DNA of 46,700 nt. Origin: Rhodobacteraceae bacterium UBA6273. Its GTDB lineage: Bacteria > Pseudomonadota > Alphaproteobacteria > Rhodobacterales > Rhodobacteraceae. Position 1 is the first letter of the stretch. Every line of letters starts with the position of its first letter. The stretch spans positions 1 through 46,700 of the forward strand of contig DJUV01000234.1 in assembly GCA_002440625.1 (NCBI GenBank), read 5' to 3'. The notes below the pieces were generated by a model. It saw nothing but the letters and a program-made list of their open reading frames with translations, did not search any database and was not told the DNA's origin. Made by a program: the position numbers and the translations under genes. Below are positions 32,798 through 40,646 of the stretch, piece by piece.

Positions 32798-33233
32798 GGC
32801 CATGCTCGCCCTTTTCGGCCTCTTCCTCGCCGCCCTTCTTGCCGCAACCCTGATCCCGGCGCAGTCCGAAGCGGTGCTGGTGGCGCTGATCCTTGCGGGC
32901 GGCCATCCGCTCTGGCTGTTGCTCAGCGTGGCGACGCTGGGCAATGTCCTCGGTGCGCTGGTCAACTGGGCTATCGGGCGATTCCTGATGCGCTTTGCCG
33001 GTCACCCGCGCTTCCCTTTCCCGCCGAAGCGGATAGCGGCTGCGCGGGACTGGTATGGCAGCTGGGGCTGGGTCAGCCTTTTCGGCTCCTGGCTGCCGAT
33101 CGTCGGCGATCCCCTGACGTTCGCGGCGGGGCTTATGCGTGAACCGCTCTGGCGCTTTCTGACAGTGGTGACGCTTGCAAAAGCCGGACGATACGCGGTG
33201 CTGGCGGCCATCGCCGTCGCCGCCGCAGGATGA
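32763..33233 (+). CDS. YqaA/DedA-family membrane protein
   Basis: 156 residues with four to five membrane segments and the family motifs ATLIPAQSEAVLVALI, LGNVLGALVNWAIGRFL, WGWVSLFGSWLPIVGDPLTF and VTLAKAGRYAVLAAI. YqaA/DedA proteins are related to lipid scramblases. It follows the frameshifted MFS gene, overlapping its last codons; a second ATG at 32802 would avoid the overlap. Members of this family are often carried with metal-resistance genes, which fits this region. Confidence 0.85.
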   Translation: MISIAAGPWPLEAMLALFGLFLAALLAATLIPAQSEAVLVALILAGGHPLWLLLSVATLGNVLGALVNWAIGRFLMRFAGHPRFPFPPKRIAAARDWYGSWGWVSLFGSWLPIVGDPLTFAAGLMREPLWRFLTVVTLAKAGRYAVLAAIAVAAAG

Positions 33234-33438
33234 CCGGCGCCAGCACCATCCCCCGAAGATCCGTAGAATTGGCCCGCGTCATCCGAAGCCCCACTTCGCA
33301 AAACACGCCAAGGGGATCGCGAAAATCAACAACGGGGATTCCCCGGCGATCAGCTCAAACGCTGATCCGCTCAGACACGCGCCGGTTCTGTCCAATCCTG
33401 CGGCAGGGGAAGTCGTTGCAAGCATCCGGCGGCACGCA

Positions 33439-34182
33439 TCACACCAGCGTAAAGTTCAGAATCGGGAAGGTCTCCAGAAGCCAATAGGCCATGCGGGTCA
33501 TGTTGCCGGTCATCACGGCCAGCCCCATCGCGACCATGATGGCGCCGGACAGCACATAAAGGCCACGTCCCGCCCGCCCGATTGTCTTGATCCGCGCCGC
33601 GATGACGTCGGTGAAAAGCGCGGTCAGGAGGAAAGGCAGGCCGAGGCCGAGCGAATAGATCGCCAGAAGCCAGACGCCGTTTTGCAGGCTGCCCGAATCC
33701 GCGCTGAGCGTCAGGATCGCGCCGAGGATCGGCCCGATGCAGGGCGTCCAGCCAAAGGCGAAAGCCAGGCCGAGGAGATATGCGCTCATCGGCCTGCCGC
33801 CAGGAATGTCGGGCTGGAACCGCGTGTCGCGGGCAAAGACCGGTAGGCGGAACAGCCCCAGCATCATCAGTCCGAAGAGGATGATCACCGCGCCGCCCAG
33901 AAGATTCAGCTCGGCCCGCCAGGACAGCAGCAGTGATCCGAGCACGCTGGCTCCGGCGCCCAGGGCCACGAGAACGGTCGAAAAGCCCAGGACGAAACAG
34001 GCGCTGAGCCCCAGCGCCCGCAGCCTAGCACCAAAGCCGACGCTCCGGCGCGACCGAAGCTCGGGCTGGCCGGCGATGAACGAGACATAGCCCGGAACCA
34101 GCGGCAAACAGCAGGGCGACAGGAACGAGATGGCGCCGGCCAGGAAGGCGGCCGAGATACTGACCCCGGAGATGGTCAACAT
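33439..34182 (-). CDS. CcdA-family thiol-disulfide transporter
   Basis: 247 residues, six or more membrane helices. The two conserved membrane cysteine motifs of CcdA are present: AISFLSPCCLPLVPGYVSFI and AFGWTPCIGPILGAILTL. CcdA passes reducing power from cytoplasmic thioredoxin to periplasmic TlpA/CcmG-type proteins, and two of these are encoded upstream in the same direction. The ATG at 34182 has a G-rich ribosome site; the open frame continues 30 codons further but lacks similarity. It is the last gene of the leftward redox cluster. Confidence 0.9.
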   Translation of the reverse strand: MLTISGVSISAAFLAGAISFLSPCCLPLVPGYVSFIAGQPELRSRRSVGFGARLRALGLSACFVLGFSTVLVALGAGASVLGSLLLSWRAELNLLGGAVIILFGLMMLGLFRLPVFARDTRFQPDIPGGRPMSAYLLGLAFAFGWTPCIGPILGAILTLSADSGSLQNGVWLLAIYSLGLGLPFLLTALFTDVIAARIKTIGRAGRGLYVLSGAIMVAMGLAVMTGNMTRMAYWLLETFPILNFTLV

Positions 34183-34216
34183 GGTGTGGCCCCCCTGCGG
34201 CCCCGGCGGCGATGCA

Positions 34217-34894
34217 TTACAGCCAGCTCCGGACCCGATCCCAGAGTCCCGGCTGCGGCGTTTCGAAATCATTGGTCAGCGCATTGACGAACATCAGCAT
34301 GGTCATCGGCTGGAACTCCAGCCCGTGGAAATTGCCCTGCCAGCGGCCATATTTGCCGATGATATGGGTGACGACGCCATGAGTGATGGTGCCATCGCTT
34401 TCCACCGTGAACTTGTGGCCGAAGGCTTCGGCCAGCTTGCGGGTCTGGTCCTCGGGCTGGCCGGGGGCGATTGTCAGGAACTGCCAGTTCACCGGGTCGA
34501 GCCCATGTTGCGGACCATAGTCTTTCAAGACTTCGGGCGTGTCGCGCGTGGGGTCCGTGGTGATCGAGACGAAGCGCACCAGGTCGATCATCGGGGTCTG
34601 GTTGGTCATCTTCTGCACCTCGGCCAGTTTTTCCGCATGAAGCGGGCACACATCGGTGCAGCTGGAATAGATGAAATGCAGGACGGTGACCTTGCCGAGC
34701 AAGTCGGCCGGGCGCACCAGTTTGCCTGCGGCGTCGCTTAGCGTGAAGTCGGGCACCGGCCTGTCCAGCGCCTGAAAATATGGCTCCTTCGCATAGAATT
34801 CATCTTCGAACTCCTGCAGCGAATGGGCATGAGCCGGGGCGGCGGCGGCGGCCGCCAACGCCGCGAGTGCGGCGCGTCGGGTGAAGTCGGTCAT
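34217..34894 (-). CDS. Sco1/SenC-like copper/thiol protein
   Basis: 225 residues. It has an Ala-rich signal sequence with an RR (MTDFTRRAALAALAAAAAAP, possible Tat export), then a thioredoxin-like fold with the Sco C-x-x-x-C motif in HFIYSSCTDVCPLHAEKL (C79, C83). A conserved histidine lies in THGVVTHIIGKYG. These three residues bind copper in Sco proteins, which deliver copper to cytochrome oxidase or act as thiol reductases. The start at 34894 gives the complete signal. It lies between the methionine-rich gene and ccdA, fitting periplasmic copper handling. Confidence 0.9.
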   Translation of the reverse strand: MTDFTRRAALAALAAAAAAPAHAHSLQEFEDEFYAKEPYFQALDRPVPDFTLSDAAGKLVRPADLLGKVTVLHFIYSSCTDVCPLHAEKLAEVQKMTNQTPMIDLVRFVSITTDPTRDTPEVLKDYGPQHGLDPVNWQFLTIAPGQPEDQTRKLAEAFGHKFTVESDGTITHGVVTHIIGKYGRWQGNFHGLEFQPMTMLMFVNALTNDFETPQPGLWDRVRSWL

Positions 34895-34951
34895 CGGGTC
34901 GGTCTTTCGGTTTATCCCCCCCCGCAGTGTCACGCCGCGAGGGGTGATCCT

Positions 34952-35278
34952 TCAGCCTTTGGGGGCGGGAGCGGTCATCATCGGATCGGCGCCTGTACCC
35001 GTCATCGGCATGGCGGCCATCATCTTTTCGCAGCCGGCCATCATCTTGGTCATCTGCATCATTTCCATCATCATCATCATTTGCATCATCTGGCCCATCA
35101 TGGCGTCCATCTGCCTGCCGTCCATGTCCATGGTGCCGCTGCCCATCATCCCCATCATGTCGCCGCTTCCCATCGTCGGCGCCGCGGGCTTGTCGGTAGA
35201 CGTGGTTTGGGCCATGGCCGCCAGCGGCAGGGATGCCAGGGCCACAAGGACAGCAAAGGTCTTTGGCGTGTTTTTCAT
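34952..35278 (-). CDS. Periplasmic methionine-rich protein, probable Cu(I)/Ag(I) binder
   Basis: 108 residues with a clear signal peptide (MKNTPKTFAVLVALASLPLA, cut after AMA). The mature part of about 85 residues contains some 28 methionines in MM, MMxMM and longer runs such as GQMMQMMMMMEMM, with one cysteine (AGCEKMM). Methionine clusters bind Cu(I) or Ag(I) in proteins such as CusF, CopA/PcoA and CopK. I recognise no named family. It lies between the Sco gene and a small Cys-rich membrane protein. GGAGAAG just upstream of the start is a good ribosome site. Confidence 0.85.
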   Translation of the reverse strand: MKNTPKTFAVLVALASLPLAAMAQTTSTDKPAAPTMGSGDMMGMMGSGTMDMDGRQMDAMMGQMMQMMMMMEMMQMTKMMAGCEKMMAAMPMTGTGADPMMTAPAPKG

Positions 35279-35335
35279 CGGTCTTCTCCTTAAGTTACAA
35301 TTGCGTTCCGCCGGGTCCGAAGACCCGTCCCTCAG

Positions 35336-35614
35336 TCAGTTGACGGGCTTGTCGGAGTGTGCTGCGGGGGCAGCGGGCGTATTCTTCATTCCCATCGCGC
35401 AGTGGCCAAGGGCGCACATGATCCCGCAGGGGGCCACGGCCAGCAGGACCGGTGCGGCACCGATCGCGGTCAGCCAGCCCCAGTTGAAATAGGCTCCGCC
35501 AAGCAGCACCACGCCACCCGCCATCATCAGGCGGTTGCAGTTGGCCCAGGCGGGCAGGCGGCTGGATTGGCTTTTGTTGGGGGTAGCACAGCACGAGGCA
35601 GTGGTACTTTCCAT
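35336..35614 (-). CDS. Small cysteine-rich membrane protein
   Basis: 92 residues from the ATG at 35614 (AAAGGA upstream). It has an N-terminal soluble part with a CC pair (ESTTASCCATPNK), two membrane segments (about 29-45 and 48-65), then PCGIMCALGHCAMGMK with three cysteines, a histidine and methionines. The arrangement suggests a metal-binding membrane protein like those near mercury and copper resistance genes, but I cannot name a family. It is in the leftward redox cluster between tlpA-like and methionine-rich genes. Confidence 0.75.
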   Translation of the reverse strand: MESTTASCCATPNKSQSSRLPAWANCNRLMMAGGVVLLGGAYFNWGWLTAIGAAPVLLAVAPCGIMCALGHCAMGMKNTPAAPAAHSDKPVN

Positions 35615-35665
35615 CGGGGTTCCTTTCATTGTGCCAAGTTTCCGGCGCTCGACATGAGCGCCGGG

Positions 35666-36178
35666 TCATTTGATGTAGGTTTTCAGAAAGGCTTCCATGC
35701 CGGGGTCGTTCCAGGTCGCGGGGCCGACCCGCCGCGCCAGTTCCTTGCCATCGGCGTCCACGATCATCGTCGTCGGCAGGCCGACAATCCGCAGGTTGGT
35801 GAAGGCCAGCATGGTCGGATCGACATAAAGGCCCAGGTTTCTGATTCCGATCCGGTCATAGAACTGGCGCACGACGGGCACGCCGCCGGTGTCGATCGAC
35901 AGGGCGACAACCTCGAATTTCGCGCTGCCGAGTTCGGCCTGCAACGCGTCCAGCGTTGGCATTTCCTTGACGCAGGGCGGGCACCAGGTTGCCCAGATAT
36001 TCAGAAGGATCACCTTGCCGCGGAAGTCCGCCAAGGTCTTGCGGCTGCCATCCTCGGTCACGATGCGGATCGCGGGCATGTCCTGTGGCGTGCGGTGAAC
36101 GGTGAAGCCCTGTGGACCGGCAAGCGCCGAAAGCGGTGCCGCAAGCCATAGGAGGACCGCGAAAAGGAGGTGTCTCAT
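35666..36178 (-). CDS. TlpA-like thiol-disulfide oxidoreductase
   Basis: 170 residues, with signal peptide MRHLLFAVLLWLAAPLSALA and a TlpA/ResA thioredoxin fold. The active site is WATWCPPCVKEMP (C66, C69) and the cis-proline is in IVGLPTTMIVDADG. Such proteins reduce periplasmic thiols, including apocytochrome c and Sco proteins, using electrons from CcdA. The start overlaps the stop of the CcmG-like gene by four bases, so the two thioredoxin-like proteins are produced together. Confidence 0.92.
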   Translation of the reverse strand: MRHLLFAVLLWLAAPLSALAGPQGFTVHRTPQDMPAIRIVTEDGSRKTLADFRGKVILLNIWATWCPPCVKEMPTLDALQAELGSAKFEVVALSIDTGGVPVVRQFYDRIGIRNLGLYVDPTMLAFTNLRIVGLPTTMIVDADGKELARRVGPATWNDPGMEAFLKTYIK

Positions 36179-36759
36179 GATTCCGCCTTGGCCGTTTTCT
36201 GTTGCAGGCTGCGGATCAGCGGCAGCAGTGTCTCATCCACCATTGTCTGGGTGATCGGGCCGACGACCCGATAGGCAATGATGCCATCGGCGCCGACCAC
36301 ATAGGTTTCCGGCACGCCATAGGCTCCCAACTCGATCGCCACCCGCCCGTCCGTATCGGCTCCGATCCGGGCATAGGGGTTGCCGAGTTCTTTCAGCCAG
36401 GCCAGGGCGTTCGGAGCCTCGTCCTTGTAGTTGATGCCAAAGACCGGCACCACGCCGCTGCGGACTAGCGCCGAGATCACCGGATGCTCGGCTCTGCAAG
36501 GCACACACCACGAGGCAAAGATGTTGACCAGCGCCACCTGGCCTTGCAGATCGGCGGTCGAGAAGCCCTCCGCCCGGCCGGCGATGGCAGGCAGGGCGAA
36601 CTCCGGCACCGACTTGCCTATCAGGACCGAGGGCAGGTCGGGGGCGGGATGCAGCAGCTGCCACAGGAAAACGCCGAAGAGCGCCGACGCCGCGGCCGGG
36701 ATCAACCCCCGGAGCGGGACGCGAAATCGGCGCGGCTTGACCTGACCGGCATCGCTCAT
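36175..36759 (-). CDS. CcmG/DsbE-like thioredoxin protein
   Basis: 194 residues, anchored by one N-terminal helix (about 18-36) with a periplasmic thioredoxin domain. The active site is FASWCVPCRAEHP (C85, C88), and the family's acidic insert and cis-proline region are seen in VFGINYKDEAPNALAWL and GAYGVPETYVVGADG. CcmG reduces apocytochrome c for haem attachment. Other ccm genes are not present, so this is probably a duplicate serving the local redox cluster. It overlaps both its neighbours by four bases. Confidence 0.93.
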   Translation of the reverse strand: MSDAGQVKPRRFRVPLRGLIPAAASALFGVFLWQLLHPAPDLPSVLIGKSVPEFALPAIAGRAEGFSTADLQGQVALVNIFASWCVPCRAEHPVISALVRSGVVPVFGINYKDEAPNALAWLKELGNPYARIGADTDGRVAIELGAYGVPETYVVGADGIIAYRVVGPITQTMVDETLLPLIRSLQQKTAKAES

Positions 36760-37184
36760 GGCTGCGCTGCCTTGTCCGCCGCCGTGATCTTGGCCTGAGC
36801 CTCCTGCGTCCGGGCCGGCCAGGTGCTTTTGATATAGTCCAGCACTGCCCTGATCTCTTCGTCGCTCAGTTTGCCGCCAAAGCCAGGCATGTCGCTTTCG
36901 TAGCCATCCCCCACCACCGCCGCGACGCCGAGCTTGGTCAGATTGAAGAGATCGCGGTCGGAATGGTGCCAGGTGTGGCCGGTGACGTCATGTGGCGGTG
37001 CGGGCATCCGCCCGTTGGCCAGCCGGCGCTTCCAGTCCGGCTGACCTTGCAGGCTGGCGCCATGGCATGTGGCACAATTGGTGGCGTAGAGCGCCTGTCC
37101 CTGCTGGATCGTCTCGGGACTGATGTCGGTTGCCCGAGCCATCGGCGCGGCGGCGATCGCCGCGACAAGGATCATCGCCTTCAT
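36756..37184 (-). CDS. Periplasmic mono-haem cytochrome c
   Basis: 142 residues, with signal peptide MKAMILVAAIAAAPMARA and one haem site ATNCATCHGASLQG (C37, C40, H41). A likely axial methionine is in DGYESDMPGFGGKLSDEEI, and a C-terminal helix RAVLDYIKSTWP follows. It belongs to the class I cytochrome c family. GAGGAG upstream supports the start at 37184; the longer frame begins outside the signal peptide. It overlaps the CcmG-like gene by four bases, so the cytochrome and a possible maturation factor are coexpressed. Confidence 0.92.
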   Translation of the reverse strand: MKAMILVAAIAAAPMARATDISPETIQQGQALYATNCATCHGASLQGQPDWKRRLANGRMPAPPHDVTGHTWHHSDRDLFNLTKLGVAAVVGDGYESDMPGFGGKLSDEEIRAVLDYIKSTWPARTQEAQAKITAADKAAQP

Positions 37185-37300
37185 CTTCGCATGCTCCTCA
37201 AAACACATGTGCCGGGCCCGCCGCAAATGCCCTTTCTGCCAACAGACAGAGCATCAGAAACGGCGCATCCACCAAGGCGGCCTGACCAGCCATTTGGGCC

Positions 37301-37723
37301 TCACTCGACCGGGAAAAGACTGGTTCCGCTCGGGCCATAGGCATAGACCTGCAGGGTCTTCAGCGCGTCCTCGGCCATCAGGGGCGCGTCCATGCGCATG
37401 CCGGGCAGGGTGATGCCGCTGACATCCGGCTTTTCGGTGGTTAGTTTCTCGATGAACTTGACCGGGATGAAGCCGCTCATCGTATAGCCGTCGAGCACCG
37501 CCACATGACAGCCGATCCCCTGTTCGGGCATCCCGGCGTCGGTCGCCACCTTTTCGTAATTCTCGTCGAGAACGACCTTCACCTCATAGCCGTTGGCCTT
37601 GAGGTAATCGGCATAGTCCTGGCAGCAGGAGCAGGTCGGGTTACTGTAAAGCGTCACCGTTTCCCCGGCAAAGGCCGGGACGGCGAAACCAAGGAACAGG
37701 ACGGTTGCGAGTTTCAATTTCAT
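37301..37723 (-). CDS. DUF411 metal-binding periplasmic protein
   Basis: 140 residues with signal peptide MKLKLATVLFLGFAVPAFA. The DUF411 domain follows: TLYSNPTCSCCQDYADYLKA (C31, C33, C34), the GIGCHVAVLDGY segment and the GMRMDAPLM methionines near the end. The family (CopG-type) is linked to copper and silver resistance. The start at 37723 coincides with the signal peptide; the much longer open frame upstream overlaps the propeller gene out of frame. Confidence 0.9.
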   Translation of the reverse strand: MKLKLATVLFLGFAVPAFAGETVTLYSNPTCSCCQDYADYLKANGYEVKVVLDENYEKVATDAGMPEQGIGCHVAVLDGYTMSGFIPVKFIEKLTTEKPDVSGITLPGMRMDAPLMAEDALKTLQVYAYGPSGTSLFPVE

Positions 37724-37734
37724 GGTGATCTTCC

Positions 37735-38694
37735 TTATGCGGCCGACGGAGCGGCCCAGGTTGCGCCGCCATCGCGGCTGGACAGGATCGTGCCGCCGGC
37801 ATCGGCAGCGACGACATGGTTCGGGTCGAGGGGATCGACGGCCAGAAGTGGCGAGGTCAGTGCCCCATTCACAATCTTCCAGGTGGAGCCGGAATCGCGG
37901 GTTCTCCAGACGCCCGAGGGCAGGCCGGCAAACAGCACCTCGGGCACCGATGGCGCCAGCGTGAGGCTGGTGACGGAGAGATGCGGCAGGCGCGGGGCAG
38001 GGTCGACCGGTGCGGGCTTGGCGGTGCCGGTGGTCATCGCGTCGGCGCTTTCCAGTGTCTGCCAGCGGCAGAAGCAGTCCGGCACCCGGGAAGCGCCCTT
38101 TGCCGTGCCCGCATAGACCCAGTAGCCGCCCATTCCCGACAGGCTGCCGACCGAGGCCAGCGCCTGCACATCCACCTCGACCTTGTCCACGAGCGGGCGG
38201 TCCATGGCGAAATCCCAACTTTTGCCGCCGTCGTTGCTTTGCCAGAGCCCGTCGCCCCGTACCGCTACATAAAGCGTCAGCGGGTCATGTGTGGCAATCG
38301 CCACGGCATCCAGCGGCGCGGCGGGCAACCCCGGCGCGGCAGGGTGCCAGGACGATCCGCCATCCTCCGACCGCATCAACCCAACGGAGGCCGTCGCGGC
38401 TAGAAGCATGCCGGGCCTGTCGGGATGGGCGGCGAGCGCCGCGACCGGGGCGCCGGGCCCCTGCGACCGGGGCAGAAGGTTGGCGCCGCCATCCGGGCTC
38501 GTCCAGATCCCGGCCGCAGCCAGAACAAGCGCGCCTTGGTCGAAGGCGAGGGCGGTCACCCGACCCGACGGGCGCCGCGACGTCCCGGCAAAGGCCGGCA
38601 ATGCTCCGGGCGGGGCTGCGGCACCTAGCACCGCCGCGCCAAGGCCGCCGATAAGCCTCCGGCGCGAAAGCGCCGAAAATCGTATGAATGTCAT
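37735..38694 (-). CDS. Asp-box (BNR) beta-propeller protein, sialidase-like
   Basis: 319 residues. The N-terminal Tat-like signal is LSRRRLIGGLGAAVLGAA. At least five Asp-box repeats of the S-x-D-x-G-x-S/T-W type follow: TSPDGGANL, SEDGGSSWHP, SNDGGKSWDF, TRDSGSTWKI and SRDGGATWAA. These repeats form beta-propellers found in sialidases and in the F510_1955-type proteins near copper/DUF411 genes. Sialidase catalytic arginines are not apparent, so a binding or assembly role is more likely. A C-F-C sequence sits around residue 208. It lies 11 bases upstream of the DUF411 gene. Confidence 0.85.
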   Translation of the reverse strand: MTFIRFSALSRRRLIGGLGAAVLGAAAPPGALPAFAGTSRRPSGRVTALAFDQGALVLAAAGIWTSPDGGANLLPRSQGPGAPVAALAAHPDRPGMLLAATASVGLMRSEDGGSSWHPAAPGLPAAPLDAVAIATHDPLTLYVAVRGDGLWQSNDGGKSWDFAMDRPLVDKVEVDVQALASVGSLSGMGGYWVYAGTAKGASRVPDCFCRWQTLESADAMTTGTAKPAPVDPAPRLPHLSVTSLTLAPSVPEVLFAGLPSGVWRTRDSGSTWKIVNGALTSPLLAVDPLDPNHVVAADAGGTILSSRDGGATWAAPSAA

Positions 38695-38797
38695 CTCTGG
38701 TCATCCTTTTCGCCCGATCCTTGGGACAGGGCCTGTCAGCCGCCTGCATGCGGCAATGCGCGCAGGCTTTCAGGGGCGCACCCGACCGGGGCGCCGC

Positions 38798-39139
38798 CTA
38801 GGCGATGAGGATGGTTCGTGGAGGAATGAAGCCGGGGGCCGGAGCCTGCCCTTCGGCCGCGATGTCGGCCATGTCAAAGCGGCAACCCGCCAAGCCGGAC
38901 CACTGGGTGGCCTGATCCATCAGAACGCCGACGGTGGACAGCGCGCATGTCAGCGTACAACTCGCCATCATGTCCATCTTGGGATCGCATTTTGGGCAAT
39001 CCTGCCCGTCCCGCGCCATCGCCATGCCCGCCATGGGGGGCGCGGGTTCCGCCCGCAGCGGGGCTGCCGAGACCGCGAGGGTGCCGGCCACGAAAATGGC
39101 GATAAGCAGAACCCAAAGACTGCGGATCAGGCCGGTCAT
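38798..39139 (-). CDS. Small exported Cys/Met protein, unknown
   Basis: 113 residues with an N-terminal signal or anchor (SLWVLLIAIFVAGTLAVSAA). A methionine/cysteine-rich stretch follows (PPMAGMAMARDGQDCPKC, then PKMDMMASCTLTCA), and the end FIPPRTILIA is proline-rich. The closest type I can think of is the small DUF2946-like proteins near copper genes, but I am not sure. It is probably the first gene of the leftward redox cluster. Confidence 0.7.
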   Translation of the reverse strand: MTGLIRSLWVLLIAIFVAGTLAVSAAPLRAEPAPPMAGMAMARDGQDCPKCDPKMDMMASCTLTCALSTVGVLMDQATQWSGLAGCRFDMADIAAEGQAPAPGFIPPRTILIA

Positions 39140-39331
39140 CCTGCAAGACTAGCGGGCGCATCGCGCGACGGCCAGCGTCCAACCGGTGCGATGGGTAAAT
39201 TCTCTGTCATGTCACGACCGAGCTTGGGATGCGGAAATGGCGGTAGGCATCGGGAAACCGTCAGGCAGGCCTGATGCTTCACCATGCCGCCCTGTCTTTT
39301 TCAATCGCTGGTCCTTGGGCAACCGTGTAGC

Positions 39332-39772
39332 TCAGGCTGGTGTATCGCCCTCGGGATGCTGATGGTCGGTTGTACAGAGGGAATGATTGCCCAGAACCTC
39401 GATTACGCGACAATTAGCGATCCGTCCCCCCGCGCATTGCACCACCATGCGCTCCAGTTCCGCCTTCAGTGCGGTCAGGCGCACCAGGCGGCTTTCGACC
39501 TCGGCCAATTGCGCTTTTGCGATGGCATCTGCTGCGGCACAGGACTGATCCGGCTCGTCCGACAGGCTGAGCAGGTCGCGGATTGCCTCAAGTGTAAAGC
39601 CGAGATCGCGGGCGTGGCGGATAAAGGCCAGCCGGTCGAGCGCCTTGCGGCTGTAAAGCCGCTGGTTTCCCGCGCTGCGCTCGGCCTCTGGTAGGAGGCC
39701 GATCTGTTCGTAGTAGCGGATGGTCGGCACCTTCACCCCGGCCGACGCCCCCAGTTTCCCGATGGTCAGCAT
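39332..39772 (-). CDS. MerR-family divalent-metal regulator (ZntR/CadR/PbrR-like)
   Basis: 146 residues. The N-terminal winged helix is IGKLGASAGVKVPTIRYYEQ, followed by the dimerisation helix. C78 in EPDQSCAAADAI marks sensors of +2 metals; the copper sensor CueR has serine at the equivalent place. C113 and C121 in VQCAGGRIANCRVI form the metal-binding loop, and a further C133 precedes a His-rich end. It is divergent from the ZIP gene with a MerR-type promoter between them, and a second such promoter precedes the P-type ATPase. It probably activates both in response to Zn, Cd or Pb. Confidence 0.92.
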   Translation of the reverse strand: MLTIGKLGASAGVKVPTIRYYEQIGLLPEAERSAGNQRLYSRKALDRLAFIRHARDLGFTLEAIRDLLSLSDEPDQSCAAADAIAKAQLAEVESRLVRLTALKAELERMVVQCAGGRIANCRVIEVLGNHSLCTTDHQHPEGDTPA

Positions 39773-39782
39773 CAGATTCCCA

Positions 39783-39813
39783 TTGAAGCTATAGTAGCTA
39801 TAGCTATTAGGCT
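39783..39813 (+). promoter_or_regulatory. MerR-type promoter of the ZIP gene
   Basis: The -35 is TTGAAG (39783-39788), the 19-base spacer CTATAGTAGCTATAGCTAT, the -10 TAGGCT (39808-39813). The overlong 19-base spacer and a dyad inside it (AGCTATAG-TAG-CTATAGCT, 39787-39805) are the hallmarks of MerR-activated promoters. It begins 11 bases upstream of the divergent merR start. Confidence 0.8.
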
Positions 39814-39846
39814 GTCAAAGCTAGGCAGACAAGTAGGGAACCAGCA

Positions 39847-40530
39847 ATGCTGTTGATGATGACGGCAATACCGATGGCCGCAGCGGTGATCGGTGCCGCG
39901 CTGGCCATTCGCTGGGCACCGGGGGAATTGTTCGCGGCGGCAGTCCAGCACCTTGCGGCTGGCGTCGTCTTCGCCACAGCCGCCAGTGAGCTTTTGCCCG
40001 ACATTCTGCACAGCGCCTTGCCCGTTTCCACCATCATCGGAGGCTTTGGCGGAATCGCCGTGATGCTGGCGATCCGCAATCTTGAAACCCTAGTGCGTGG
40101 GCCTGTCGGGATGCTGACGGGGATCGGTGTCGACATTCTGGTCGACGGGTTGGTGCTCGGGATCGGCTTCGCGGTGGATTTGCGGACCGGAATCCTGCTG
40201 ACCGTTGCCCTGACCTTGGAACTACTGCTTCTCGGCCTGACTTCTGTCACCGCACTGAGGGAGGTATTTCCACGCCCGGCGATGCGCTTGATCGGTGTCG
40301 CGGTGCTCGCGATGATGCTACCTCTGGGTGTGCTGCTCGCCGCGCCGGTGGCGCTGTTGCCGGAACAGGCCAATCTGGGTGTACTGACCTTCGGTCTGGT
40401 GGCGCTGTTGTTCCTTGTGACCGAGGAACTGCTGGTCGAGGCGCATGAAGTCGAGGAGAAGTCCTGGGTCACCGCGTTGTTTTTCGTGGGATTTCTGGGG
40501 CTTCTGCTGCTGGACGAGATGATGCGCTAG
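39847..40530 (+). CDS. ZIP-family metal transporter
   Basis: 227 residues with about eight membrane helices. ZIP motifs: helix 2 VQHLAAGVVFATAASELLPD, helix 4 GIGVDILVDGLVLGIGFAVD (in place of the usual H-N-x-x-D pattern), helix 5 VALTLELLLLGLTSVTAL and LVTEELLVEAHEVEEKSW. ZIP proteins normally import zinc or other divalent metals; in PbrT-like or resistance settings the direction or metal may differ. Its promoter is of the MerR type, implying induction by metal, which is unusual for an importer. The helix-4 histidine usual in ZIPs is replaced by aspartate/valine here, so substrate preference may be altered. Confidence 0.85.
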   Translation: MLLMMTAIPMAAAVIGAALAIRWAPGELFAAAVQHLAAGVVFATAASELLPDILHSALPVSTIIGGFGGIAVMLAIRNLETLVRGPVGMLTGIGVDILVDGLVLGIGFAVDLRTGILLTVALTLELLLLGLTSVTALREVFPRPAMRLIGVAVLAMMLPLGVLLAAPVALLPEQANLGVLTFGLVALLFLVTEELLVEAHEVEEKSWVTALFFVGFLGLLLLDEMMR

Positions 40531-40568
40531 CCGTTTCGGATTTTTCTTGCGAAAGCCCGACTTCCCCC

Positions 40569-40599
40569 TTGAACCTATAGCCGCTAGAGCAATTAGATT
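40569..40599 (+). promoter_or_regulatory. MerR-type promoter of the P-type ATPase operon
   Basis: The -35 is TTGAAC (40569-40574), the 19-base spacer CTATAGCCGCTAGAGCAAT, the -10 TAGATT (40594-40599). The spacer matches that of the ZIP promoter at 14 of 19 positions, including CTATAG and the start of the second half-site. This places both transcripts under the same MerR regulator. Confidence 0.8.
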
Positions 40600-40646
40600 G
40601 CCGACTCGAAGGTATTTCGGCCCTCGGGGGCCGCGGGAGGTATGAC

